From: Bacteroidota bacterium
Lineage (GTDB): Bacteria > Bacteroidota > Bacteroidia > Chitinophagales > BACL12
DNA length: 33,483 bases
Direction of reading: 5' to 3'
Assembly (NCBI GenBank): GCA_016706255.1
Contig: JADJJZ010000007.1
Coordinates: 1 to 33,483, forward strand
Below the pieces are notes generated by a model. It saw nothing but the letters and a program-made list of their open reading frames with translations, searched no databases and had not been told where the DNA came from. Position numbers and translations under genes: made by a program. Shown here one piece after another: positions 17,286-26,339 of this stretch (within the stretch, counting starts at the first letter, position 1; every line of letters begins with the position of its first letter).

Positions 17286-17416
17286 GCCTAACGGTGGGCA
17301 TATGAGTAGTGGCGGGATTTAGAAGCACTTTCCTGTCAGCAGAGGTAGAAACTACAATAGAAGCACTGCACTTGGCAACCCACTGACCCCGCCATTACTT
17401 ATATGCCATGTTAGGC
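17286..17416 (-). other. attC-like site F (best match)
   Basis: 131 bp flanked by GCCTAAC (17286-17292) and GTTAGGC (17410-17416), both exact to the RYYYAAC / GTTRRRY cores. The arms GGGCATATGAGTAGTGGCGG (from 17297) and CCCGCCATTACTTATATGCC (17388-17407) pair almost fully, with two G-T wobbles, and the 5' arm has two extra bases near the core, like the extrahelical bases of attC. The upstream gene's stop TAA is formed by the core itself (GCC-TAA). Confidence 0.7.
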
Positions 17417-18010
17417 CAAGTTGTTTTTTAATTTTATCTCTTCAAAATCATTTATAATTAGTTGCTTCTCATCACTTTTTATATCTGCATAAAAAATCTC
17501 CATTGATCGTTTTGCCGTCTTTAATATAATTTTATCAGATGAAAATGTAATCAATTCAATTGCTACGATTTTTATAAAATCAAGATCCAATTTATTAACA
17601 CTTTTATCAGATATTTTTATATAGTATTTATGGCTATTTGACAATCCACCTATAATAAAACAAAGACCTAATGTGAGTCTAAATACAAATCCATTAATAT
17701 CATTGAGAGTTAGAAATCCAAGTATTATCCAGATTAATCCAAGTCCAATATTAATCAGTACAATAGAATTAAATCCAATCCTTTTTCCATATGCTTTAAT
17801 TAATCCAATATTTATTTGAAATCTAGTTTTTAACCTTTTAATAAAAATCATTGAAATCAAACAAACAATAACTAATATAGATTCAACAATCTGGTAGCCT
17901 AAATCTTTTAAAATCAATGAGTTATAAAATAACCCAATCATTATCGCTATTAGCAATATCCATATTGTCAATTCACTAAATTTTATCCAATTCAATCTTT
18001 TTTGACTCAT
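17411..18010 (-). CDS. Four-helix membrane protein of unknown function
   Basis: 199 aa, complete. Predicted membrane helices at about residues 12-30, 40-57, 82-101 and 106-123, arranged as two hairpins, followed by a cytoplasmic C-terminal domain of about 75 residues (YYIKISDKSVNKLDLDFIKI, then SSDKIILKTAKRSMEIFYAD) that reads like a small beta domain of PH-like type. No family named. Distinctly more AT-rich and Ile/Leu-rich than neighbouring panC. The last two codons and the stop (TTG GCC TAA) lie in the core of site F, as seen in true cassettes. Confidence 0.7.
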   Translation of the reverse strand: MSQKRLNWIKFSELTIWILLIAIMIGLFYNSLILKDLGYQIVESILVIVCLISMIFIKRLKTRFQINIGLIKAYGKRIGFNSIVLINIGLGLIWIILGFLTLNDINGFVFRLTLGLCFIIGGLSNSHKYYIKISDKSVNKLDLDFIKIVAIELITFSSDKIILKTAKRSMEIFYADIKSDEKQLIINDFEEIKLKNNLA

Positions 18011-18046
18011 ATTATCTTATGTTGCTGCGTTTTTTTTTACAATTTG

Positions 18047-18053
18047 GCCTAAC
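18047..18053 (-). other. Terminal half site G of the cassette array
   Basis: GCCTAAC on the plus strand (GTTAGGC on the minus) 37 bp before the ATG of the membrane protein. No paired core was found in the next 150 bp toward panC, so this may mark the end of the array or a broken first site. Confidence 0.4.
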
Positions 18054-18210
18054 AATATATATGCGAATATACAAAATTCCCAAAAGGCCTCGTGACTTGC
18101 AATAACTCATTGATTATCAATATAATAAATTGTAGTTTGTTGCATATACAAAGTGAAATAAGTTGCGCAAATCCGTTTTGGCATGTTGTAATAGGGCCTC
18201 AAAAGTTGAC

Positions 18211-18283
18211 CTAGCCCGGACTGCAATGAAAAGCCCGCAGACCTGAGGAACGAAGGGCGAGGACTTGTAATGGAAGGCCGGCA
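18211..18283. repeat. Structured GC-rich element downstream of panC
   Basis: Two related segments in direct order: GGACTGCAATGAAAAGCCCG (18218-18237) and GGACTTGTAATGGAAGGCCG (18261-18280), separated by a GC-rich spacer with GAGGAACGAAGGGCGAGG. The GC content stands out from its AT-rich surroundings. I have a general impression that similar text recurs in Bacteroidota intergenic regions; it may be a structured RNA or mobile repeat. Frames of 70-79 aa on the minus strand here are chance. 18054-18210 otherwise shows nothing clear. Confidence 0.6.
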
Positions 18284-18321
18284 GCGATGTTGCGGGTGTG
18301 GGGGATGTTGATGCTTCAAAT

Positions 18322-19170
18322 TCAGGATATGACCATATTGTCGAGCAGTCGTACACCGTCTACTATTACGGCGGTTATGATGACAATTCGGTTTGTTGGG
18401 GTTTCTGGGGTTATGGGTTTTAGGTTGTCGGCGTTGAGCAGTAAAAAATAATCGACGTTAAAGCCTTCGAGTGTGTTTAGAGCTGCTGTTGTTGCTTGTT
18501 GAATTTCGTGCGGGGTAAGTATGTTGACCATAGCCGCGGCATATTGTAAACTGGCGTTAATGGCACCTGCTTTTTGGCGAATTTGGGGGTTGAGGCGGAC
18601 ATTGCGGGAACTCATCGCCAAACCGTGTGGCTCGCGGTAAATGGGGCACATCACCAATTCTACCGGCATTTTGAGGCTGTTGATGAGTTGCGTCAGGATG
18701 AGGCATTGCTGAAAATCTTTTTGTCCGAGAAACAAAATATCGGGGCGGGTTACCTCCAATAATATCTTAACCACCTGGGCTACACCGGCGAAATGCCCCG
18801 GCCGGCTTGCACCTTCCAGCTCCAGGTCGAGGCCGGCGAGATCAAATTTATCGGTCACTTGGGTAACCGGACCGTAAATATCATTTGCCTCAGGCAGGTA
18901 TAATATGTCGCAACCGGCGGCTTCCAGCATGCTGATGTCCTGTTCGAGGGGTCGCGGATACTTTTCTAAATCTTTGGGGTCGTTGAACTGTGTCGGGTTC
19001 ACAAATATGCTTACAATGGTGATATTGGAGCGTTTTTTGCTTGTTTCCACTAGCGAAATATGCCCCTGATGCAGGGCTCCCATGGTGGGAACAAAGCCTA
19101 TTTTGGCCCCTTCAGCCTTTAATCGGGTGCTTAAAGGGGTGAGTTGGTCGCGTTGTTTGATTATCTGCAT
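18322..19170 (-). CDS. panC: Pantothenate synthetase
   Basis: 282 aa, complete. Joins pantoate and beta-alanine using ATP to make pantothenate, the precursor of coenzyme A, in the cytoplasm. Visible family motifs: GFVPTMGALHQGHISL (ATP-binding HxGH, residues about 26-41), SIFVNPTQFN, LEKYPRPLEQDI, FDLAGLDLELEGASRPGHFA, DILFLGQKDFQQCLI and the KMSKS-like LAMSSRNVRLNP. The length matches the family (about 280). It is divergent from the glycogen synthase-like gene with 180 bp between. Acyl carrier protein, encoded at 31.2 kb, depends on coenzyme A for its cofactor. Confidence 0.97.
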   Translation of the reverse strand: MQIIKQRDQLTPLSTRLKAEGAKIGFVPTMGALHQGHISLVETSKKRSNITIVSIFVNPTQFNDPKDLEKYPRPLEQDISMLEAAGCDILYLPEANDIYGPVTQVTDKFDLAGLDLELEGASRPGHFAGVAQVVKILLEVTRPDILFLGQKDFQQCLILTQLINSLKMPVELVMCPIYREPHGLAMSSRNVRLNPQIRQKAGAINASLQYAAAMVNILTPHEIQQATTAALNTLEGFNVDYFLLLNADNLKPITPETPTNRIVIITAVIVDGVRLLDNMVIS

Positions 19171-19261
19171 GCTTAGTGGTTTAAGGGTTTTGGCTGAATT
19201 TAACCTGCTTTTAACAATGTTTGACTTTGGGTTGCATAAGTAAATTCTAAACTATATTTTG

Positions 19262-19269
19262 TAATTTTG
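19262..19269 (+). promoter_or_regulatory. Possible -7 box for the glycogen synthase-glmS group
   Basis: TAATTTTG fits the Bacteroidota -7 consensus TAnnTTTG, 81 bp before the ATG at 19351. No TTTG was found at the usual -33 distance, so support is partial. Confidence 0.3.
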
Positions 19270-19350
19270 CAGCTTCAAAATTAAACTTCTGAGCAGACTT
19301 AAGAAGTAACACTTCGCAAAATAACCTAACAGTCAAGTAACTAGTTATAT

Positions 19351-20173
19351 ATGGACAAGAAAAGAGTGTTGATCATCACCCAGGAAATGCAGCCTTACTT
19401 AAATGGGACCGATATCGGGAATATAGCAAGGAGATTACCACAATACGTTCAGGATAAAGGAAATGAAATCAGGGTTTTGATGCCGCGTTACGGTGTAATC
19501 AACGAACGCCGTCACCGCCTGCACGAGGTTGTGCGCCTGAGTGGAATGAATATTATTTTGAATGATGATGATTATCCGCTGATCATTAAAGTTGCTTCTG
19601 TGCCCGGCGCCAGAATGCAGGTTTATTTTTTAGATAACGACGACCTGTTTAAGCGCAAATACGTTTTTCACGATGAAAATGAAAAATTTTATGAAGATAA
19701 CGCCGAACGTATGGTGTTTTTCTGCAAAGCAGCGCTTGAAACCGTAAAAAAATTCCAGTGGGCACCGGATATTATTCACTGCCACGGCTGGATGACCAGT
19801 TTGATTCCGCTATACATTAAAACAGCTTATAAAAAATGAGCCGGTATTCCAACATTCAAAAGTGGTTTACTCGATGTATAAAGGTGCATTTGAAGGTCAT
19901 TTAGATAAAGCGAAATTTTTAGAAAAAGCACCTATTAATACCATGGTTGAACCTGAACACTTAAATGCGTTTAAAGATTACGACCATCTTGGATTAAGCA
20001 AAGGTGCTGCCGCATATGCCGATGGTGTTATTATTGGTAGTGCAGTTATTGAAAAAGAAATCAGCAAATATCTTAAAGCGCAAGGTAAACCGGTACTCGA
20101 ATTTACTGAAGAAGAATACCTCGATAAATACGCTGAATTTTATGACAATTTAGCTCCAATAATTTCAAAATAA
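19351..20173 (+). CDS. Single-domain glycogen/starch synthase (GT5 N-terminal domain), one frameshift
   Basis: About 274 aa. It begins MDKKRVLIITQEMQPYLNGT and contains NIARRLPQYVQDKGNEIRVL, MPRYGVINERRHRLHEVVRL and DIIHCHGWMTSLIPLY, the pattern of the N-terminal starch-synthase catalytic domain. An extra A in the AAAAAA run at 19833-19838 breaks the frame; with five A it reads AYKNEPVFQHSKVVYSMYKG and continues to the end. The C-terminal Rossmann domain of full GlgA, which holds much of the ADP-glucose site, is absent. Such short forms next to panC are usual in Bacteroidota; whether they are active glycosyltransferases is uncertain. The next gene begins 16 bp later. Confidence 0.88.
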
Positions 20174-20189
20174 ATCCGTTATAGGCAGG

Positions 20190-21386
20190 ATGAACAAGGT
20201 TGTGTATTTATTGATTGGCGGTTTGATTGTGTTAGCAGCATCGTGCCGAAAAGATAATTTTATTGGTGAAGAATTACTACCCGAAGAAGACTTCTTAAAT
20301 TCAACAAGGGTTGATACGTTTAAAATGATAACGTATACCGATTATGATGATTCGGTAGTTACCAGTCAAAATCCGTTTTATGCACTCGGCAGTATGACCA
20401 GCGAATTTATGGTAAAGCAACTGCAGGCATTTTTGCACAGGTGGTTTTACCGCCAACAATTTATTTTTTGGTGATAATCCGCATGTTGACTCTGTAGTGC
20501 TAACTTTAGATTATGCTAGCTATTACGGCGATACCACTGCCACACATTGTGTTTCTGTTTATCGTTTAACAGAACCGATTCGCAATAACAGAAATTATTA
20601 TTCGAATCAGCAATTTCATCACCTCAATATTCCTGTCGGCAAAAAAATGAATTTTGGCAAAAAAACGCGATAGCGTAACACTTGCTGATGGTTCACTTGG
20701 GAGCCACATTTACGTATTAATTTATTTGATGCGTTCGGACAAAATATTGCCGATTTAGATTCCACTGTGTTGGAAAATGACACTACCTTTTTACAATATT
20801 TACAAGGTTTATATATTGCAGCAGATACACTTACCGATGGGTATTCACGTGGGATGATGTATTTTGATATGTCGTCTGTAATTTCGGGGTTCGTGTTTAT
20901 TACAGCAATTGGAAGCGGATTCATTAAGCGTATTATTTCCATTTGCAGGTGTAAAACAAATTATTTTACCAACAAATTTCCGGTTGAAACACCGGCTTAT
21001 CAGGCGCTTGCAAACCATGATACCACCAGCCGAAATTATTATTAATTCCGCAAGATTCACTTGGTCACAATACTTACATTGTTGCATTTTACAGTGAAGA
21101 ATATTTTTCTACGATTATTGATGATAATTTAGGTCAAACCAGTATTGGCGGTACTTTATTAAAATCGATATCACCGGAAACAGGAAGAACAATTTATCAA
21201 TATAAATTTATCATAACACGTCACGTTCAGGAAATTCTGGAAGGTTCACTCGATAATAATGGATTTGCATTATCGGTTGTTCCCGGAAACCGTATCCCTA
21301 ATGCAGTAACTTTAGGTGGAGTAAATTCACCAAGAGCGAACTTTAAACCTTATCTCTCGATTACATACACTACGATAAACAAATAA
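20190..21386 (+). CDS. DUF4270 lipoprotein, frameshifted
   Basis: About 398 aa, surface or periplasmic lipoprotein: signal MNKVVYLLIGGLIVLAASCR (lipobox AASC, Cys-19) followed by DNFIGEELLPEED. Readable segments in changing frames include FFGDNPHVDSVVLTLDYASY, ADTLTDGYSRGMMYFDMSSV, SEEYFSTIIDDNLGQTSIGG and ANFKPYLSITYTTINK. The order matches DUF4270, a Bacteroidota-only family encoded beside glycogen synthase and glmS. At least five indels (near 20410, 20650, 20700, 20900 and 21035). Function unknown. It ends 4 bp before glmS, so the two are likely co-transcribed. Confidence 0.85.
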
Positions 21387-21390
21387 CATC

Positions 21391-23223
21391 ATGTGTGGTA
21401 TAGTTGGTTACATCGGGCATCGTCAGGCTTATCCGGTAATTATCAAGGGTTTGCACAGACTGGAATATCGCGGTTACGACAGTGCCGGGGTAGCTTTAAT
21501 TAACGGCGACTTGCGCGTTTATAAAATTGCAGGTAAAGTTACCGAACTCGAAAAAGAAACGGCAGGTAACAATGTGGAAGGCACCTGCGGAATCGGTCAT
21601 ACACGATGGGCTACACATGGTGAGCCAAATACAAAAATGCGCACCCGCATGTTAGTGAAAGTAAAAATCTCGCCATTATTCACAATGGTATTATCGAAAA
21701 TTATGCTTACTAAAAACGGAATTGATAAAACGTGGTCACCAGTTTTTATCGGATACCGATACAGAAGTTTTAATACATTTAATTGAAGATATTCAGCTCA
21801 ACGAAAAAACAGATTTAGTTGAAGCGGTTCGTATTGCATTAAATCAGGTAATTGGTGCTTATGCAATTGTTATTGCATCGAAAGATGAACCGGATATGCT
21901 GATTGCTGCACGCAAATCGTCACCAATGGTAGTTGGTATTGGTGAAGGTGAATTTTTTCTTGCTTCAGATGCTACTCCATTAATTGAATATACACGCAAC
22001 GTGGTGTATTTAAATGATGAAGAAATTGCAGTTGTTCGTCGCAATCAGGAGTTGGTAATTAAAACAATTCACAACGAAACAATTACACCTTACATGCAAA
22101 AATTGCAAATGCAATTAGACATGATTGAAAAAGGTGGTTATGACCATTATATGCTCAAAGAAATTTATGAGCAGCCCAATTCAATAATGGACAGTATGCG
22201 CGGTCGTTTAATTGGCAGTAAAAAACGCAATTGTTTTAGGGGGATAAAAGAATACGAAAAGAAATTGGTTAATGCCAAACGCATCATAATTGTTGGTTGT
22301 GGAACTCATGGCATGCCGGATTAGTTGGCGAATATTTATTTGAAGATTTAGCGCGTATACCAACTGAAGTTGAATATGCAAGCGAATTCAGCTATCGCAA
22401 TCCTGTTATTAATGAAGATGATATTATAATCGCCATCTCTCAAAGCGGTGAAACTGCAGATACTTTAGCAGCTGTTGAATTAGCAAAAGCAAAAGACGCT
22501 ACTATGTTTGGTATTTGTAATGTGGTGGGTTCGTCAATTGCACGCGCTTCACACGCAGGTTCATATACACATGCAGGCCCTGAAATAGGTGTTGCCTCCA
22601 CCAAAGCATTTACAGCTCAGGTTACTGTATTAACTATGATGGCATTAAGTATTGCTCGTAAACGTGGTTCATTGCCTGAAAGTAAATACCAGAGTATTGC
22701 TATCGAATTAAGTAAAATTCCGGAAAAGTTGAAAGTATTAAAATCGAACGACCATATTAAAGAAATTGCTGAAGAATATATGGACGTGCACAACTTCTTG
22801 TATTTAGGTCGCGGTTATAATTTTCCTGTTGCTTTAGAAGGAGCACTTAAATTAAAAGAAATATCATACATACATGCTGAAGGATATCCTGCAGCAGAGA
22901 TGAAGCATGGACCAATAGCGCTTATTGATGAAAATATGCCTGTTGTTGTTGTTGCCAATAATATGAGTGCTCACGATAAAATTGTGAGCAACATTCAGGA
23001 AATTAAAGCACGCAAGGGAAGAATTATTTCTATCATTTCTGAAAACGATACGATAATTGAAGGCATGTCGGAACACGTAATTCGTATTCCTGAAACAGAA
23101 GAAGTTTTAACGCCTTTATTAAGTGTAATTCCTTTACAACTTTTAGCCTATCACATTGCCGTATTACTCAATCGCAACGTAGACCAACCTAGAAATTTGG
23201 CTAAGAGTGTGACCGTAGAGTAA
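21391..23223 (+). CDS. glmS: Glutamine-fructose-6-phosphate aminotransferase, frameshifted
   Basis: Makes glucosamine-6-phosphate from fructose-6-phosphate and glutamine, the first step toward UDP-GlcNAc for cell wall and LPS. N-terminal glutaminase: catalytic Cys-2 in MCGIVGYIGHR, HRLEYRGYDSAGVAL and HTRWATHGEPN. Two SIS domains: IIIVGCGT, IIIAISQSGETADTLAAVEL, NFLYLGRGYNFPVALEGALK, AEGYPAAEMKHGPIALID. It ends with the active-site tail DQPRNLAKSVTVE. Span of 611 codons matches the family. Breaks near 21636 and 21715 hide NAHPHVSESKNLAIIHNGII, and a missing T near 22307 breaks GCGTSWHAGL. No glmS ribozyme-like leader is possible in the 4-bp upstream gap. Confidence 0.96.
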
Positions 23224-23593
23224 TGTGCTAATTTGATAAGCCGATTGAGTACCAATGATGTGCGAATGTACCAATGGACGCCGTTTTGGTCGGGGTCTCA
23301 AATTGACCCATGATGAAGTATAATGGAACAACCCAGTTTTGGGCAAGACTTTTTCGTGCTCCCGTTGGGTCTCATTTCCCGTGACGAAGCATAATTTGAA
23401 CAGCTTTGCGCGCGACTAAATTAATTACTATAAATAAATCCTGTTCTCCTTGCAGCTTTGCGGGAAAAATTAATGACAGTAATTTTACTCATCATTTCCC
23501 AATCGAAAAACCCCATCAGCTTTTGCTAATCGACTAATTTGCGAATGAAAAGGTTCTCGGGGAATCTTCAACAAAAACCCCAGCTTTTGCTAA
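23224..23593. repeat. Intergenic repeat region after glmS
   Basis: 370 bp without a gene. It contains diverged pieces of the repeat family at 1723 and 11960-12516: GCGAATGTACCAATGGAC at 23262, the CGTGCTCCCGTTGGGTCTC hairpin region near 23354, and two AACCCC-AGCTTTTGCTAATC blocks near 23510 and 23578. Nothing else seen. Confidence 0.65.
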
Positions 23594-24225
23594 TCAGGTT
23601 ATTACAAATATAAAATACTCACATAGCTGAAGCAAATTTCCTGCAACTACATCCCAATTAATTACATTGTAAAATGCACCAATGTAATCAGGGCGTCGGT
23701 TTTGATAATTTAAATAATAGGCATGTTCCCAAACATCAAGTCCTAAAATTGGCGTGCCTTTTACATCAGCAATATCCATTAAAGTATTATCCTGATTTGG
23801 TGTTGAAGTAACAGCAATTTTTTTTCAGCTGTCACAATTAACCATGCCCAACCTGAACCAAATCTTGTAGCAGCTGCAGCGGCAAACATTTCTTTAAATT
23901 TATCGAAACCACCTAAGTCGCGGTCGATAGCTGCTGCTAAATCTCCTGTTGGAGTGCCACCTGCATTTGGAGCCATTACTTCCCAAAATAAATTGTGGTT
24001 GTAAAATCCACCACCATTGTTGCGAACAGCAGGAGATATTTTTGAAATATTAGCTAAAATCTCTTCAATGGTTTTACTTTCCCATTCAGTGCCGGCAATT
24101 GCATTATTTAAATTGGTAGTATAAGCAGCATGATGCTTATCGTGGTGAATTTCCATTGTTCTCGCATCAATATGCGGTTCCAAAGCGTTAAAAGCATATG
24201 GAAGTGGTTGTAATTGAAAAGCCAT
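23594..24225 (-). CDS. sodA: Fe/Mn superoxide dismutase, one frameshift
   Basis: Converts superoxide to oxygen and hydrogen peroxide. It begins MAFQLQPLPYAFNALEPHID; metal ligands are His in MEIHHDKHHAAY (about residue 27), His in FYNHNLFWEVM (about 77), and Asp and His in LGLDVWEHAYYLNYQNRRPD. The frame breaks at the run of eight T at 23818-23825; one more base restores KKIAVTSTPNQDNTLMDIAD. About 210 aa in total, slightly long because of the tail NLLQLCEYFIFVIT, which may itself come from a frame slip near the end. No signal peptide, so cytoplasmic. Metal preference cannot be decided here. Confidence 0.93.
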
Positions 24226-24351
24226 AATAGTTTATTAAGTTTTATTGATTAAAATTTATAAGCTCTGAAATACAACAGAAGCGTTAAAGATAAAACAGCA
24301 TTTAAAAAACAGGTTCGCAAAACCGAAAATTAATTTTGATTTATCGTTTGC

Positions 24352-24783
24352 CTACAAAAAGTTTTTCAGCAAAATTTGCGATTTTTCTGCCCCAACGCCC
24401 TGACTTATAACTGTTTTGGGATGCAAAATATGTTGGTGGCGACTAAAACCCATTTTAGGGTCGGAGGCGCCATAAACAATCCTTCCTATTTGTGCCCAAT
24501 AGCTGGCAGCTGCACACATTGGACACGGCTCCAGGGTAACATATAAAGTACATTCAGGCAGGTATTTGGCGTTGAAATGGTTACAAGCCGATGTAATGGC
24601 CTGCATTTCAGCATGTGCTGTCGGGTCGCTTAGTCTTTCTACTAAATTATGGGCTTTGGCAATGATTTGTTGCCCGGCCACTATAACTGCCCCAACCGGT
24701 ACCTCGTCCTCCTGAAGGGCTTTTTCTGCCATTTTTAAGGCCTCTTCCATGAAAAATGCATCCGGATCTGAAATAATTCCCAT
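24352..24783 (-). CDS. tadA: tRNA-specific adenosine deaminase / nucleoside deaminase
   Basis: 143 aa from the ATG at 24783 (MGIISDPDAFFMEEALKMAE), preferred over an ATG 12 codons upstream whose extra residues are unlike the family. CDA-fold zinc site: HAEMQAI (His ligand and proton-shuttle Glu, about residue 55) and PCPMCAAA (about residue 85), with PVGAVIV and GSDPKMG-like GASDPKMGFSRHQHILHPK. This matches TadA, which makes inosine at tRNA-Arg position 34, although guanine-deaminase-like relatives share the motifs. Monocistronic, 126 bp from the superoxide dismutase gene. Confidence 0.88.
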   Translation of the reverse strand: MGIISDPDAFFMEEALKMAEKALQEDEVPVGAVIVAGQQIIAKAHNLVERLSDPTAHAEMQAITSACNHFNAKYLPECTLYVTLEPCPMCAAASYWAQIGRIVYGASDPKMGFSRHQHILHPKTVISQGVGAEKSQILLKNFL

Positions 24784-24989
24784 GCCGTAAAGGTAAGGGC
24801 TTAATCGATTACACTTCAAATTTTTACCCTGAAAACTCGTCTACCTGCATAGGTAAGGTTAAAAATGTTAACAGAAATACCGGTTTTTGGCTGTAACTTT
24901 TTGTGCTTTTGAATCATTCATCCTTAAAATGTCTTAATTTATCTAAAACTTTAAAAGGCTCGTCAAATTTGAACTAATTTTAACCCGTC

Positions 24990-26329
24990 ATGAGAAAACT
25001 TGCTTTTATCATTATCATTTCTGCCCTAACTACGACCGCGTATGCTCAACGCACCGTTTCCTTGCAGGAATGTATCAACCTGGCTACCGACAATAACCTC
25101 CAGTTAAAACAAGGTGCCGCAGGTGTTGAATTTTCAGAGAAAGCGGCGAACCAAAGCCGATTGCTGTTATTGCCTAACCTAAACCTCGGAAGTTCTTATT
25201 TCCTGGAATTTCGGTTATACCATCGACCCGGTAACCAACTTACCATTGGCCAATAGTTTCCAAACAAATGGTTATCAGGCTACTACTTCTATGAATTTGT
25301 TCAGTGGCGGTACCATCAGCAATACCATCAAAAAAACTAAAACAGATTTGCAGGTTGCCGGAATGAATTATAAAGAAGCGGTAGAAAATGTGCAGTTCCA
25401 GGTTATAGTTGCTTATTTGGCTGTAATGTTTGCCGAAGAACAACTAAATATCGCCAACCAAAAAATTAATACGACCGAACTTCAGTTAAATAATTCAAAA
25501 AAATTGGCGCAGGCTGGAAGTATACCTGAAGGTAACTTATTGACTATTGAAGCACAATTAGCACAAGACCAACTTTCCGTCATCCAGTCGCAAAATCAAT
25601 TGGATAAAACATACCTCGATTTAAAATTATTGTTACAATTAGACCCTACTGAAAATATTAAAATTACTTTTCCGGATATTTCAAAAGTGGATAATATTTT
25701 AAATGCACCGGTTCCTGACGCATTAACCGTTGCCAATTATGCCATCGCAAATAAAGCCAGTATAAAAAAATATGAATATCAACTTTTGAGCGACGGATTA
25801 AATAAAAAAATTGCCGGTGCTGCTGCGCTGCCAAGTTTAAGTTTGATAGGGCAAGTAGGAACAAATTATTCAAATGCAATTTATCCGCCAATTATTAAGG
25901 AAGCCGACCCATATGGCACACAAATTAATAATAACCTTAGTGAGTTGTTGGCATTTCATTACAAATTCCGATTTTTAATAACGGACAGGTATGCTTAACA
26001 AACAAAATGCTGAATTAGCTATCATCAATACTCAACTAAATCAGCAAATTGCCATTAACACCATGCGTCAAAATGTAACGCAGGCAATTAATGATTTAAA
26101 AGCTGCGATAGCCATCTTATGCAGCTGCAGAAAAAATCTTGCTGCAGCACAAAGTGCATTCCGATTTTGCTGAAAAGAAATTTAATATGGGAACGGCTTC
26201 ATCGTTCAGATTACCAATGCAATTAATGTGAAAGCACAAGCTGAATCAACACTTGTGCAGGCTAAATACGATATGATTTTCAAATCGAAAATTATTGATT
26301 ATTATCTCGACAAAACATTAGACTTTTAA
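24990..26329 (+). CDS. TolC-like outer-membrane efflux protein, frameshifted
   Basis: About 446 aa. Signal peptide MRKLAFIIIISALTTTAYAQ, then RTVSLQECINLATDNNLQLK, the standard start of outer-membrane efflux proteins. Long coiled-coil helices follow (QLNIANQKINTTELQLNNSK, AQLAQDQLSVIQSQNQLDKT), with the whole arrangement repeated in the second half (LNKQNAELAIINTQLNQQIA). Breaks near 25205, 25955, 26115 and 26200; after them the end reads STLVQAKYDMIFKSKIIDYY and LDKTLDF. The adaptor gene starts 10 bp later, so the two form an export pair. No inner-membrane pump is encoded directly after. Confidence 0.9.
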
Positions 26330-26339
26330 ACAACCAATT

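Larger units (their letters stand above)
12956..18053 (-). mobile_element. Candidate integron-type gene-cassette array (no integrase in window)
   Basis: Eight or nine small genes, all on the minus strand, separated by imperfect palindromes of about 95-150 nt at 13376-13525, 14203-14297, 15095-15199, 15565-15694, 16578-16691 and 17286-17416, plus a half site at 18047-18053 and a degenerate one at 16021-16036. The two best sites have arms of 18/20 paired bases and end in GCCTAAC or GTTAGGC, the attC core consensus. Genes begin just after and end inside or a few bases before these cores, and the genes are unrelated to each other. These are the marks of integron cassettes (or a CALIN, attC clusters lacking an integrase). 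Against it: no intI gene here, and several sites match the core poorly. The 12525 lipoprotein lies just beyond the array. Confidence 0.55.

Noticed and set aside
18107..18356. Two ORFs of 70 and 79 aa on the minus strand
   Set aside because: They overlap each other across the structured element and the end of panC; no start signal or family likeness.
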